Positions 43,916-54,252 of a stretch of 64,000 bases of DNA are shown here, piece by piece (position 1 is the stretch's first letter; every line of letters starts with the position of its first letter). A model generated the notes under the pieces. It searched no databases, was not told the DNA's origin, and saw only the letters and a list, made by a program, of their open reading frames with translations. Both the position numbers and the translations under genes were made by a program. This DNA comes from an uncultured Senegalimassilia sp. GTDB lineage: Bacteria > Actinomycetota > Coriobacteriia > Coriobacteriales > Eggerthellaceae. The stretch is taken from assembly GCF_934630535.1 (NCBI RefSeq), contig NZ_CAKTVU010000003.1:148968-212967 (forward strand), read 5' to 3'.

Positions 43916-44353
43916 TTAGCGGACCACCAGCACGTCGCAGCGCAGGGTGCGCACCAGGTGGGCGCTCACCGAGCCTGACAGCGCATACCCCAGTTTGCTT
44001 AAACCGCGCGACCCGCAAACCACCGTGTCGGGGTCCCAGGGAAGGATGAGCCTGCTCGTGAGCGTCTGCTTCACCGGGCCCGCGGCCACGCACACCTCCA
44101 CCGACGGGATGCGCTCGGACGCCTTTGCCAGCGCCAGCACATCGGCTAGGTCCGCGCACAGGCGCCTGCGCACCGAATCGGATAGCGCCGCATGGTTCGC
44201 GACGCTCGCATCGGTCGGCAGGGCGTCCACGATGTGCCCGAGCCGCAAAGCCGCGCCTTCGTCGTGGGCGATGCGGACCGCCCGCTGTGCCACAAGGCGC
44301 ATCGTCTTGCCGTCGTCGAGCGCGGCGAACACGCGCTTGCGGGTTTCTTCCAT
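43916..44353 (-). CDS. Universal stress protein (UspA) family
   Basis: The 145-residue single-domain protein ends with the nucleotide-binding motif GSRGLSKLGYALSGSVSAHLV, the G-x2-G-x9-G-S/T pattern of ATP-binding USPs, and LRCDVLVVR. I chose the ATG at 44353 because AAAGGA lies eight bases before it, rather than the ATG five codons upstream. The opening VFAALDDGKTMRLVAQRAVRIAHDEGAAL matches the first β-α unit. It converges with the LuxR gene. The role in stress or energy sensing is inferred from the family. Confidence 0.85.
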   Translation of the reverse strand: MEETRKRVFAALDDGKTMRLVAQRAVRIAHDEGAALRLGHIVDALPTDASVANHAALSDSVRRRLCADLADVLALAKASERIPSVEVCVAAGPVKQTLTSRLILPWDPDTVVCGSRGLSKLGYALSGSVSAHLVRTLRCDVLVVR

Positions 44354-44683
44354 GTCGTTTCCTTTCATCTTCGCGCCGACGCTGCGCTTCGATCGCGCTC
44401 GGTTTCGCGGGGCGGCCCGAGGATCGCCGGGTTTTGCGCTTCCTCGCGGCCCGAGGGCTCGGCCGCTTTTCCCGTATTCGCTTACCTATCGTTTGTACGC
44501 CCCCAGCTCATCGGGCGAAACACACCTCATGGGCGTTTTTCGGGGAGAGCGGGCATGGTGTGCGGGCGGCAAGATGCAAGGGGTATAATCCCTACCAGGA
44601 CAACCGCTTTCCGCAAGGGGCGGGAACACTCACGTTAAACGGCGCCGCCGGCGCCGTGCATAGGGAAAGGTGCATGGAGCAGC
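44354..44683. other. Divergent region upstream of malic enzyme
   Basis: These 330 bases hold a TATAAT at 44584-44589 without a good -35, and a perfect inverted repeat ACGGCGCC-gcc-GGCGCCGT at 44639-44657 in the leader just before the malic enzyme ribosome site. That hairpin could affect translation or be an operator. Nothing else is recognised. Confidence 0.45.
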
Positions 44684-45838
<1,155 letters not shown>

Positions 45839-45842
45839 CAAC

Positions 45843-46742
45843 GTGGCCGATATCCGCAACACGGGCATCGTGAGCGAGGTGCCGATGATGCGCGAGGGCC
45901 GTCCGGCCTCGGGCGCCCCGGTGCACCCGGCTGCTCCTGCACAAGCTGCCGATCAGGGGCTTTCCGCAGAGCAGGCGCCCGAGCGCGGCGTGTTCGTCAC
46001 GTTCGAGGGCGGCGACGGCGCCGGCAAGACCACCCATATCCGCTTTCTGGCCAACGCCCTTTCCGCCATGGGCCGCGAGGTCGTGTGCCTTCGCGAGCCC
46101 GGCGGCACCGAGGTGGGCGAGCAGCTGCGCGGCGTGGTGCTGAACCCGGCGAACTCCGATATCTGCGATGCTTCCGAGCTGCTCGTCTTCGAGGCGGCAC
46201 GCGCGCAGCTGGTCAGCCAGGTCATAGCCCCGGCGCTCGAGCGCGGGGCTGTGGTGCTGTGCGACCGCTTCACCGATTCCACCGTGGCCTATCAAGGCTA
46301 TGGGCGCGGGCTTGACCGTGCGTTCGTGGAGGCGGCCAACGCGTTCGCATGCCAGGGCATCGTGCCCGATCGCACCATCTTGCTGGTGGCGGCAAGCGCC
46401 GCCGAGGGCCTCGAGCGCGCCACGCGCCGCGCCGGGGCCGATCGCATGGAACGCGCCGGCGAGGACTTCCATGCCCGCGTGAACGCGGCGTTTTTGGAGA
46501 TTGCGGAAAAGAACCCGCGCCGTGTGCGCCTGGTGCGTTCGAACGGGCGCAAATCGCATACGGCCGTGCAGGTGTTTGCCCAGCTGGCGGACCTGTTTCC
46601 GTGGATGGGCGATTTCGTGCGCGCCAACGAGGCCTACTTCGAGCGCCTTGACGTGCATCGCACCCATGAGGGCCGCGTGGACTATCGCGAGGATCCCGCA
46701 TCGGCGCCTCGTGCGGAGCGTTCGGGCAAGGAGCAGCAGTAG
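45843..46742 (+). CDS. tmk: Thymidylate kinase with N-terminal extension
   Basis: The P-loop FVTFEGGDGAGKTTHIRFLA, the REPGGTEVGEQLR motif, DRFTDSTVAYQGYGRG and the LID region RAGADRMERAGEDFHARV identify dTMP kinase. From the GTG at 45843 the protein has 299 residues with about 45 Pro/Ala-rich residues before the kinase core. Starting at the ATG pair at 45885/45888, which has GAGG five to six bases upstream, would shorten the extension to about 30; the choice is open. It is followed by holB, the usual order tmk-holB-ricT. Confidence 0.93.
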   Translation: MADIRNTGIVSEVPMMREGRPASGAPVHPAAPAQAADQGLSAEQAPERGVFVTFEGGDGAGKTTHIRFLANALSAMGREVVCLREPGGTEVGEQLRGVVLNPANSDICDASELLVFEAARAQLVSQVIAPALERGAVVLCDRFTDSTVAYQGYGRGLDRAFVEAANAFACQGIVPDRTILLVAASAAEGLERATRRAGADRMERAGEDFHARVNAAFLEIAEKNPRRVRLVRSNGRKSHTAVQVFAQLADLFPWMGDFVRANEAYFERLDVHRTHEGRVDYREDPASAPRAERSGKEQQ

Positions 46743-46747
46743 CGCTT

Positions 46748-47923
46748 ATGGCAGACGCATTCGAGAACATCTTGGGCCAGCCTCAGGTGCGCGAGTTCCT
46801 TCGCGCCACCGTGGCATCGGGGCGCGTCAGCCACGCGTACCTGTTCTGCGGGCCGGCAGGCTCGAACAAGACGCTTGCGGCGCTCGCCTTCGCCCAGGGC
46901 ATCATGTGCCCGAAAGGCCCCAAGGGCCCTCGCGGCGGCAACTGCGGCGCGTGCGACACTTGCGGGCGTATCATGCGCAAGAAACACCCCGATGTGCGCA
47001 TGTTCGAGCCCGAGGGCGCTGCCGGCTACCTGGTCGAGCAGGTGCGCGGTATCGTGGCCGACACGGCCTTGGCCCCCATCCAGGCCGATCGCAAGGTCTA
47101 CATCCTCGATCGCGTGGACCTGCTCGGCGTGCAGGCGGCAAACGCGTTCCTGAAAACGCTCGAGGAGCCGCCCGCCGACGTGGTGCTCATCCTGCTCGCG
47201 CGTACCCGCGAAAGCGTGCTGCCCACCATCGTCTCGCGCTGCCAGGTGGTGCCGTTCCGTACCATCCCGGTTTCGGAGGCTGCGGGCATCGTGGTGCAGA
47301 ACTCGGGCGCAAGCCCCGAGCAGGCGCGCGTGGCGCTGCAGGCCTGCGACGGCTCCATCACCCGCGCGGTGGAGTTCCTGAAGTCCAACGAGCGCTTGGA
47401 GTTCCGTGCCCGGGTGCTCGAGGTGCTGGCGTGCCTGCGCCGCGCCGACGACTGGGATGTTATCGGGTTCGCCGCCGATTTGGTTGTGCGCGTGAAGCTT
47501 CCGCTCGACACCGTGCGCGCCGAGCAGGAGGCCGAGCTTGCCGAGAACGCCGACTTTTTGGCGAAGTCGGCCATCCGCCAGATCGAGGCGCGCAACAAGC
47601 GCCAGCTCACGGCCAAGACCGCCGAGTCGCTGCGCCAGCTCACGGGCATCACCCGCTCGTGGCTGCGCGACGTCATGGCCCAGGCCGCGGGCGCGCCCGA
47701 TCAAGTGGTCAACGCCGATGTCAGGCCCTCTATCGAGGAAGCTGCGGCGCGCACCGACTCAGCACGCGCCGCAGCCGCCATCGCGGCCGTGCGCCGATGC
47801 GACGCCGCCATCTCTTATAATGTATCTCCTGAGACGTGCATCGACGCGATGCTGCTCGAGGTTCGCGACATACTGTACGGCCGTGCGCTGCCCAACGCGG
47901 CGCCGCGGGCGTATACCAGATAG
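46748..47923 (+). CDS. holB: DNA polymerase III δ' subunit
   Basis: This clamp-loader ATPase-like subunit has ILGQPQVREFLRATVASGRVSHAYLFCGPAGSNKTLAALAFA (P-loop, though δ' is often inactive), a zinc module with NCGACDTCGRI, and YILDRVDLLGVQAANAFLKTLEEPPADVVLIL. The arginine-finger region is TIVSRCQVV. The length is 391 residues. It lies five bases after tmk and 14 before the PSP1 gene. Confidence 0.92.
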   Translation: MADAFENILGQPQVREFLRATVASGRVSHAYLFCGPAGSNKTLAALAFAQGIMCPKGPKGPRGGNCGACDTCGRIMRKKHPDVRMFEPEGAAGYLVEQVRGIVADTALAPIQADRKVYILDRVDLLGVQAANAFLKTLEEPPADVVLILLARTRESVLPTIVSRCQVVPFRTIPVSEAAGIVVQNSGASPEQARVALQACDGSITRAVEFLKSNERLEFRARVLEVLACLRRADDWDVIGFAADLVVRVKLPLDTVRAEQEAELAENADFLAKSAIRQIEARNKRQLTAKTAESLRQLTGITRSWLRDVMAQAAGAPDQVVNADVRPSIEEAAARTDSARAAAAIAAVRRCDAAISYNVSPETCIDAMLLEVRDILYGRALPNAAPRAYTR

Positions 47924-47937
47924 AAAGAAGGAGCGCC

Positions 47938-49542
47938 ATGGTCCGCATAGCGCCTGTCAACCTGCCCTACAACCCCAAAACGCTGTGGTTCGATGCGGGC
48001 GAGCTGGAACTGCACGCCGGATGCGACGTCGTGGTCCAAACCGCCCGGGGAACCGAGTTCGGTCATATGCCCGAACCGGCGTTCGAGGCAACGTCAGACC
48101 AGGTCAAGAAGCTGAAAACCCCCCTGAAGCCCGTGCTGCGCGTCGCCGACGGCGAAGATCGCGCCAAGCAGGCCGAGCTCGAGGCGCGCGCCGCCGAGGC
48201 GCTTCCCGTGTTCAAGGAGCTTGCTGCGAAGGCCTCCGAGGAGATGCGCCCGGTTTCGGTGGAGTACCTGTTCGACGGCGACAAAGCGGTGTTCTACTTC
48301 GAATCCGAGAACCGCGTCGACTTCCGCGAGCTGGTGCGCACGCTCTCATCGCGCCTGCATGTGCGCGTCGACATGCGCCAGATCGGCGTTCGCGATGAGG
48401 CTCGCATGGTGGGCGGCTTGGGCCACTGCGGCCAGGAGCTGTGCTGCAAGCGCCTGGGCGGAGAGTTCTGCCCGGTGTCCATCCGCATGGCCAAGGAACA
48501 GGACCTGTCGCTGAACCCGCAGAAGATCTCGGGCGTGTGCGGCAGGCTCATGTGCTGCCTACGCTACGAATACGATGCCTACAAGGACTTCAAGAGCCGT
48601 GCGCCGAAGAAGAACGCCCAGGTGGAAACGCCGGACGGTACGGCGAAGGTGGTGGATTTGGACGTCCCGCGCGAAGTGGTGTCGCTGCGCATCGAGGGTG
48701 AGAAGCCCGTGGGCGTCCCGCTTTCCGATTTCGACGCGCCCGAGGAGGGCGCCCGTCCGAAGTGCGTGGGATGCGAGGCTTGGGAGCGCGCGTTGAGCGA
48801 GCAGCCCGGCGATGCCTTCGGCGCGGCCGCGGCCATGGCAACGCCGCAGCTGTCGGGCAAGGACAAGCTTGCCGATCGCGCCAGCGTGCGTCACGTTTCG
48901 GGCGGCAAGAAGGCCGACGGCGCCGCCGAGGCCAAGCCCGGCCGTTCCAGCAGGCGCGGCCGCGGCAAGGGCGAGCACGCCGAGCAGCAGAAGGCTGCCG
49001 CGGCACAGCCCGCGCGCAAGCCGCGTCGCCGCCGCTCCACCAAGGTGTCGGGCGGTGCCGCGCAGGGCGGGGAGAATCAAGCTCCGCGCGCCGATTCCGC
49101 TCAGTCTGCCAACGCGGCACCCGCGGGCAAGCAGTCCAACCAGGACGGCAAGCAGCCTAAGGAAGGCCAGGCAAAGCGTCGCGGCATGCAGCCGAGCAAG
49201 CGCCGCAGCCAGGGCGGCAAGGACGCCAAGCAGCAGTCGGGCCAGGGCGGCAAGCAGCCCGGCTCCTCCCAGCAGGCGGGCAAGCGCGGTCAGGGCCCCA
49301 AGGGCGGCTCCGATGCCCAGCGCGGCGGCAAGCCCGACAATCAAGGGCCCAAAGCTCGCGTCCGCCCGGGTCAGAAGTCCTCGGGCCTGGCGCAGGGCCC
49401 CCGTCCCGACCAGGGCGGTCAGCGCAAGCAGCGCGAGGGCGGCCAGGAGGGCCAGGCTCCCGGTCAGCATCGTCGCGCCCGTCGCCGCAGCCACAAAGCC
49501 GCAGGCGCCGGCGAGGGCCAGGGCTCCGCGCAAGGTAACTAG
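47938..49542 (+). CDS. PSP1-domain protein (RicT/YaaT-like) with long basic disordered tail
   Basis: The start ATG at 47938 follows AAGGAG by a few bases. Residues about 1-290 are a normal PSP1 protein with the cysteine motif GHCGQELCCKRLGGEFCPVS and GVCGRLMCCLRYEYD (six conserved Cys), which in Bacillus RicT takes part in binding iron-sulfur clusters within a complex that promotes RNase Y-dependent mRNA cleavage. After residue 300 come about 235 residues dominated by Gly, Gln, Lys, Arg, Ala and Ser, including RKPRRRRSTKV and repeated QGGK-type units. This gives 534 residues against about 275 in Bacillus. The tail looks RNA-binding or condensate-forming. Confidence 0.87.
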   Translation: MVRIAPVNLPYNPKTLWFDAGELELHAGCDVVVQTARGTEFGHMPEPAFEATSDQVKKLKTPLKPVLRVADGEDRAKQAELEARAAEALPVFKELAAKASEEMRPVSVEYLFDGDKAVFYFESENRVDFRELVRTLSSRLHVRVDMRQIGVRDEARMVGGLGHCGQELCCKRLGGEFCPVSIRMAKEQDLSLNPQKISGVCGRLMCCLRYEYDAYKDFKSRAPKKNAQVETPDGTAKVVDLDVPREVVSLRIEGEKPVGVPLSDFDAPEEGARPKCVGCEAWERALSEQPGDAFGAAAAMATPQLSGKDKLADRASVRHVSGGKKADGAAEAKPGRSSRRGRGKGEHAEQQKAAAAQPARKPRRRRSTKVSGGAAQGGENQAPRADSAQSANAAPAGKQSNQDGKQPKEGQAKRRGMQPSKRRSQGGKDAKQQSGQGGKQPGSSQQAGKRGQGPKGGSDAQRGGKPDNQGPKARVRPGQKSSGLAQGPRPDQGGQRKQREGGQEGQAPGQHRRARRRSHKAAGAGEGQGSAQGN

Positions 49543-49551
49543 CAGCATCTC

Positions 49552-49582
49552 GCGCCCCCGCTTCGGCAACAAGCGGGGGCGC
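49552..49582 (+). terminator. Terminator after the PSP1 gene
   Basis: A perfect 12-bp stem (gcgcccccgctt with aagcgggggcgc) has a seven-base loop. The T-tail is short (cttcgtc), and pncB's ribosome site follows within eight bases. Confidence 0.75.
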
Positions 49583-49602
49583 CTTCGTCAGGAGGTATCA
49601 AC

Positions 49603-51066
49603 GTGCACGGGGAAAACGGTCACGAGCTGCTCACCGATCTGTATCAGCTGACCATGGCGCAAGGGTATTGGGAAACGGGGCAGGGCGCCACGCAGGCGTG
49701 CTTCCATGCGTATTTCCGCGACTATCCCTTCCGTGGCGGCTACGCCATCGCTTGCGGAATGGACCAGCTCGCCGAGCTTATCGACGGGTTCGCGTTCAGC
49801 GCCGAGGACGTGGAGTACTTGGCAAGCCTTGATGCGCCCGGCGGGGGCAGGCTGTTCAAGCCCGCGTTTCTGGATTACCTGCGCACGTTCTCGCTGCGTG
49901 TGGACGTCGATGCCGTGGTCGAGGGCTCCGTGGTGTTCCCGCACGAGCCGATCGTGCGCGTGATGGGCCCCATCATGGATTGCCAGCTCATCGAGACGGC
50001 GCTTCTGAACTGCGTTAACTTCGAAACGCTCATCGCCACCAAGGCCGCTCGGGTGTGCTTGGCTGCCCACGGGCTGCCCGTCGCCGAGTTCGGCTTGCGA
50101 CGTGCTCAGGGCGCCGGCGGCGGCATGTGGGCAAGCCGCGCCGCCGTGGTGGGCGGCTGCGCATCCACGTCCAATGTGCTTGCGGGCAAAACCTACGGCC
50201 TGCCGGTGTCGGGAACGCATGCGCATTCGTGGGTCATGTCGTTTCCCAGCGAGCTCGAGGCGTTCCGCGCCTATGCGCGCGAGTTCCCGCGCAACTGCGT
50301 GCTGCTCGTGGACACCTACGACGTGGAGCAGGGCATCCGCAACGCCATCACCGTGGGCCTTGAGATGCGCGCCCGGGGCGAGCGCCTGGCCGGCATCCGC
50401 ATCGACTCGGGCGACCTTGCCTGGTTGGCGAAGATGGCGCGCCGCATGCTCGATGAGGCAGGCTTGCAGGATTGCGGCATCGTGCTGTCCAACGACCTGG
50501 ACGAATACACCATCCAGTCCATCTTGGACGAAGGCGCCCCCGTCAGCAGCTGGGGCGTTGGCACCAAGCTTGCCTGCGCGTTCGACCAGCCCACGCTCGG
50601 CGGGGTATACAAGCTTTCGGCAACACGCGCTCCGGGGCAGGCGGAATGGGTCGACCGCCTGAAGATCAGCGAGTCGGCGGCGAAGCTGACGGTGCCCGGC
50701 GTGCTCGATGTGCGTCGCTACTATAACGATGACGGTACCATCGCCGGCGATATGGTGTTCGACGTGAACGCCGGCGTGGACGAGCGCCAGGTCATCGTGG
50801 ACCCGCTCGACTCCATGCGCCGCAAGAAGCTTGCGGGCAAGCGGTTCTGCACGATGCTCGAGCCTCTGGCACGCAACGGGCAGGTGGTGCTCGACGCAGG
50901 CGACCGTAGCGCCATGGAGGCGCAACGGCGTTGCCGCGAAGGTCTGGCTTGTTTGGACGAGAGCCAAAAGCGCATGCTCAACCCCCATACCTATCCGGTG
51001 GGCTTGGAGTATGGTCTTTGTGAGCGCCGCCGCGCGCTTGTTGGCAAGCTTCGCGGTATCGCGTAG
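49603..51066 (+). CDS. pncB: Nicotinate phosphoribosyltransferase
   Basis: The 487-residue enzyme makes nicotinate mononucleotide for NAD salvage. Motifs include LLTDLYQLTMAQGYW at the start, the RRAQG segment, VSGTHAHSWVMSF near residue 205 with the His that is phosphorylated by ATP, LLVDTYDVEQGIRNAI, GIRIDSGDLAWLA and WGVGTKLACAFDQPTLGGVYKL. It starts with GTG behind a perfect AGGAGGT. It matches the long actinobacterial/Gram-positive group. Confidence 0.95.
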   Translation: MHGENGHELLTDLYQLTMAQGYWETGQGATQACFHAYFRDYPFRGGYAIACGMDQLAELIDGFAFSAEDVEYLASLDAPGGGRLFKPAFLDYLRTFSLRVDVDAVVEGSVVFPHEPIVRVMGPIMDCQLIETALLNCVNFETLIATKAARVCLAAHGLPVAEFGLRRAQGAGGGMWASRAAVVGGCASTSNVLAGKTYGLPVSGTHAHSWVMSFPSELEAFRAYAREFPRNCVLLVDTYDVEQGIRNAITVGLEMRARGERLAGIRIDSGDLAWLAKMARRMLDEAGLQDCGIVLSNDLDEYTIQSILDEGAPVSSWGVGTKLACAFDQPTLGGVYKLSATRAPGQAEWVDRLKISESAAKLTVPGVLDVRRYYNDDGTIAGDMVFDVNAGVDERQVIVDPLDSMRRKKLAGKRFCTMLEPLARNGQVVLDAGDRSAMEAQRRCREGLACLDESQKRMLNPHTYPVGLEYGLCERRRALVGKLRGIA

Positions 51067-51117
51067 GGTTGAACGTAATGTACGCGCGTCTCGGTCGCGC
51101 TTTCGATAGGGGGATTC

Positions 51118-52020
51118 ATGATCAGGATCATCACCGATTCCGTGTCTTCGATCACGCAGGAGATGGCGGCCCAGTTGGATATCCAGGTGGTCACGCTGTA
51201 CGTGAACCGCAACGGCAGGGAATACGAGGACGCAACCATGGACTTGGATGCGTTCTATGCCGATATCTACGACATGGTGGATGATATCCCCACGTCAAGC
51301 CAGCCTTCCCAGCATTTGCTGGAAGAAGTGTTCGAGGATGCTGCCCGCGCCGGAGACCAGGTGTGCGGCATCTTCATCTCCACCGGCCTTTCGGGCGCCT
51401 ACGACGGCGCCTTGCGCGCCATCCGCGCGGTGGCCGCGCGCAACATCGGCTTCAAGTGGGAGTTGATCGACTCGCAGTCGTGCGGTTTCGACGAGGCGTT
51501 CCCCGTGCTCGAGGCCGTGGCGGCTCGCGATGCGGGCGAGGACCTGCGCGGCGTGGCTCAGGCGGCGCTTGACGCCATCGAGCGCACCCGCTTCCTGTTC
51601 ACGCCGGAAAGCCTGACGTTTCTGCAGAAAGGCGGGCGCATCGGCGGCGCGGCGGCGCTTCTGGGCAACCTTATCCAGCTGGCGCCGGTGCTCGCCGTAC
51701 GCGACGGCTCCCCGATCACCTTCGCCAAGGTGCGCACGCGCAAAAAGGCCCTGGACAAGATCGTGGCGGCCATGAAGGCCGATATCGAGGAGCATGGGCT
51801 GCGCGATGTGGTGGTGCACTACATCGGCGATAAGGCCCCGGCGGTGAAGTGGGCCCACGAGGTCATCGAGCCCCTGCTCGGGCGCAAGGTCAGCGTGCTT
51901 CCCGTAAGCCCGGTGGTGGGTCTGCATGTGGGCCCGGCGGTCGGCGTCGCCTATGAATGCGCGCATGCCATCTCGGGTAAGCTGACCGGGCCGAAGGCGG
52001 CTTTGGCCTGCACATCTTAG
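51118..52020 (+). CDS. DegV family protein (fatty-acid-binding, FakB-like), copy 1
   Basis: The 300-residue protein begins MIRIITDSVSSITQEMA, the DegV signature, with TSSQPSQHLLEEVFEDA, CGIFISTGLSGAYDGAL and the lipid-site region ESLTFLQKGGRIGGAAALLGNLIQLAPVL. DegV proteins bind one fatty acid in a buried pocket and present it to the kinase FakA for phospholipid synthesis. No fakA lies in the window. It is followed 63 bases later by a second, clearly different DegV gene. Confidence 0.92.
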   Translation: MIRIITDSVSSITQEMAAQLDIQVVTLYVNRNGREYEDATMDLDAFYADIYDMVDDIPTSSQPSQHLLEEVFEDAARAGDQVCGIFISTGLSGAYDGALRAIRAVAARNIGFKWELIDSQSCGFDEAFPVLEAVAARDAGEDLRGVAQAALDAIERTRFLFTPESLTFLQKGGRIGGAAALLGNLIQLAPVLAVRDGSPITFAKVRTRKKALDKIVAAMKADIEEHGLRDVVVHYIGDKAPAVKWAHEVIEPLLGRKVSVLPVSPVVGLHVGPAVGVAYECAHAISGKLTGPKAALACTS

Positions 52021-52083
52021 GGGCACAAAGCGAAAACCCGTCCACGGCCTGAGGAGCGTGGGCGTTTCAACGAAAGGAGATGC

Positions 52084-53019
52084 ATGGAAGCCCAGCCGAA
52101 ATGCAATCTGATCATCGACTCCTGCTGCGACCTCCCTTTCGAGGTGATCGACCGTCCCGGCGTGCAGCTGCTGGAGTTTCCCTATATCGACGAGAAGGGC
52201 GAGCATAGCGACGATCTGTATCGCAGCGTCACGCCGCACGAGTTTTACGAGGGCATGCGCGCCGGCTTGCAGCCGTCTACGGCGCAGGTGCCCGTGACGG
52301 TGTTCCATGACATGTTCTCGAAGGCCATCGAAAGCGGCATCCCCACGGTGTACTTGAGCTTTTCCAGCGGCCTTTCCGGCAGCTTGAACACGGCGGTGAT
52401 GGTGCGCGATCAGCTGATCGCCGAGCACCCTGAGGCAGAGCTGTACGTGGTCGACACCTATTTGGCGTCTATCGCCGAGGCACTTCTGGTCTACGAGGCG
52501 CTCAACCAGCGCGACAACGGCATGACGGCGCGCGAGCTGGCCGCATGGGCCGAAGAGGCGCGCTACTTCGTTGACGCCGAGTTCATGGTCGACGACCTGG
52601 AATCGCTGCGCCGCGGCGGCCGCATTCCCAGCACCGTCGCCTATGCGGGCGCGAAGCTTGACGTGAAGCCCCTGCTCAACATCAGCATCGAGGGCAAGCT
52701 TGCGCTGACGGGCGTGGCGCGCGGGCGCAAGAAGGGCATCAGGCAGCTTGCCGAGTACTGCTCGAAGCGCATGACCGATCAAATGCCGGGCCGTTGCGTG
52801 GTCATCGGCAACGCCGATTGCCCCAAGGACGCGGCGCGTCTGAAGGAGCTGCTGGCGAAAGAGGATGACAACCTGCTGTTTTTGGAAAGCAGCATCGGTC
52901 CGGTCATCGGCAGTCACGTCGGGCCGGGCATGCTGGCCGTGGTGTTTTGGGGCGGCGATAAGCGCGAGGAGCTTTCGGTGGCCGACCGCATCGCCCGCAA
53001 GATCAAGAAAGAGGGTTAA
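52084..53019 (+). CDS. DegV family protein (FakB-like), copy 2
   Basis: The 311-residue protein contains CNLIIDSCCDLPFEVI (in place of TDSxxDL), QPSTAQVPVTVFHDMF, TVYLSFSSGLSGSLNTAV, and VDDLESLRRGGRIPSTVAYAGAKLDVKPLLNI, the fatty-acid pocket motif. GGHxGPG appears as GSHVGPGMLAVVFWG. A CGAAAGGAGA ribosome site precedes it. Differences in the pocket suggest a different acyl preference from copy 1. The next gene starts three bases later. Confidence 0.92.
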   Translation: MEAQPKCNLIIDSCCDLPFEVIDRPGVQLLEFPYIDEKGEHSDDLYRSVTPHEFYEGMRAGLQPSTAQVPVTVFHDMFSKAIESGIPTVYLSFSSGLSGSLNTAVMVRDQLIAEHPEAELYVVDTYLASIAEALLVYEALNQRDNGMTARELAAWAEEARYFVDAEFMVDDLESLRRGGRIPSTVAYAGAKLDVKPLLNISIEGKLALTGVARGRKKGIRQLAEYCSKRMTDQMPGRCVVIGNADCPKDAARLKELLAKEDDNLLFLESSIGPVIGSHVGPGMLAVVFWGGDKREELSVADRIARKIKKEG

Positions 53020-53022
53020 GCC

Positions 53023-54000
53023 ATGACGAAGGCTTTCGTGTTCGCAGGAAACGATATGGTGGGGAATATGGTGGCCGATCGCCTGTGCGGCGCCGGCTGG
53101 CAGCGCGTGGGCGATGCGGGTGCGGCGGATGCCGTCATCACCTACTTCACCGCGCAAAACGCGCTCGAGGACGCGTACTTCGGCGACAACGGCATCGTGC
53201 AGGGCGCGAGCAAGGGCACGCTGCTCATCGACCTGTCCTGCACCACGCCCACCTTCGCCCGCGAGCTCAACGCCATGGCCTGCGTCGCCGACCTGGTCGC
53301 CGTCGAGGCACCGCTCGTGGTCACCGATGTCGCCGTGCCCGATGCGTTCGCGACACGTGAGAACCTGGGCTGCTTCGTGGGCGGCGAGGAGGACTGCGTC
53401 GAGGCGGCACGCAAGGTTCTCGACCTGCTGGTTGCCCACATCACCGATGCCGGCGGCCCGGGTTCGGCCCAGCTTGCCCGCGCCGCGTACAGCCTGCAGG
53501 CCTCGGCGCAGCTGGTCGCTGCCGTGGAGGCCGATGCGCTGTACCATGCGGTGCGCACGTCTTCGGACATGGGCGAGATCGCGGGTATGCGCGCCGGTGC
53601 GCTCACTCCGGCTGGCGATGCGCTGCTGGCAGCCGTCACCGACGGCCGTTTCGATGGCACCTACACCGTGGAGATGCTCATGGGCGAGCTGACCGCGGCG
53701 TTGACCACCGCCGACGATGCGGACCTTATCCTGCCGCAGGCCGAGGCCGTTCAGCGCCTGCTGGAGCTTCTGGCCATCATCGGCGGGTCGGATAAGGCGC
53801 CCTCGGCGTTGTCTCTCGTGTATCGCGAGGAAGACGCATGCGCGAAGGAGGGCCTGGACTGGACCCGCGCCGAGCAAACGTACGGCGACCATGACCATGA
53901 CCATGACCATGATGAGGATGCCGACTGGGGCGACGATTTCGGCGATGCCGGCATCATGGACGATGACGGCATGACGGGGGCTTATCCCGGCTTCAACTAG
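53023..54000 (+). CDS. Degenerate 3-hydroxyisobutyrate dehydrogenase-like protein with His/Asp tail
   Basis: The 325-residue protein follows the fold order of β-hydroxyacid dehydrogenases (N-terminal nucleotide-binding region, LLIDLSCTTPTFARELN, VEAPLVVTD, FVGGEEDCVEAARKVLDLL), but the dinucleotide motif is FAGNDMVGNMV instead of GLGxMG. The catalytic-lysine helix (normally GxGxxxKxxNN) reads GPGSAQLARAAYSLQ with no lysine. The C-terminus carries a run of alternating Asp-His (residues about 288-296), then an acidic stretch. It is coupled to the DegV genes. Enzyme activity is doubtful; a metal-binding tail is visible. Confidence 0.7.
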   Translation: MTKAFVFAGNDMVGNMVADRLCGAGWQRVGDAGAADAVITYFTAQNALEDAYFGDNGIVQGASKGTLLIDLSCTTPTFARELNAMACVADLVAVEAPLVVTDVAVPDAFATRENLGCFVGGEEDCVEAARKVLDLLVAHITDAGGPGSAQLARAAYSLQASAQLVAAVEADALYHAVRTSSDMGEIAGMRAGALTPAGDALLAAVTDGRFDGTYTVEMLMGELTAALTTADDADLILPQAEAVQRLLELLAIIGGSDKAPSALSLVYREEDACAKEGLDWTRAEQTYGDHDHDHDHDEDADWGDDFGDAGIMDDDGMTGAYPGFN

Positions 54001-54252
54001 GTACTCGCCCGTTAAGGGCGATCGAGCAATGCATGGGGCCCGCGAAGCGGTTGCCCGGCTGTTTGGATGGATGGGCGCAGGCGCTGAGACGGCGCTGCCC
54101 GCCATGGGCCGGGTTGCGCGTTGCGGGCCTTTTCGTCTGCCGGGCGGCTTGGGTTTCGCTTGGCAGGGGTGAACGCCGCGTCGCGTCAGGACATGGCGTG
54201 CGGCCGGGCTTTCAGCTAGCGGTCGTGTATGGAAGCAGGGAAGGGATCTGCT

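Noticed and set aside
53883..53917. Short tandem repeat (catgac units) as a microsatellite or CRISPR-like array
   Set aside because: It is inside a coding frame and simply encodes the Asp-His tail.
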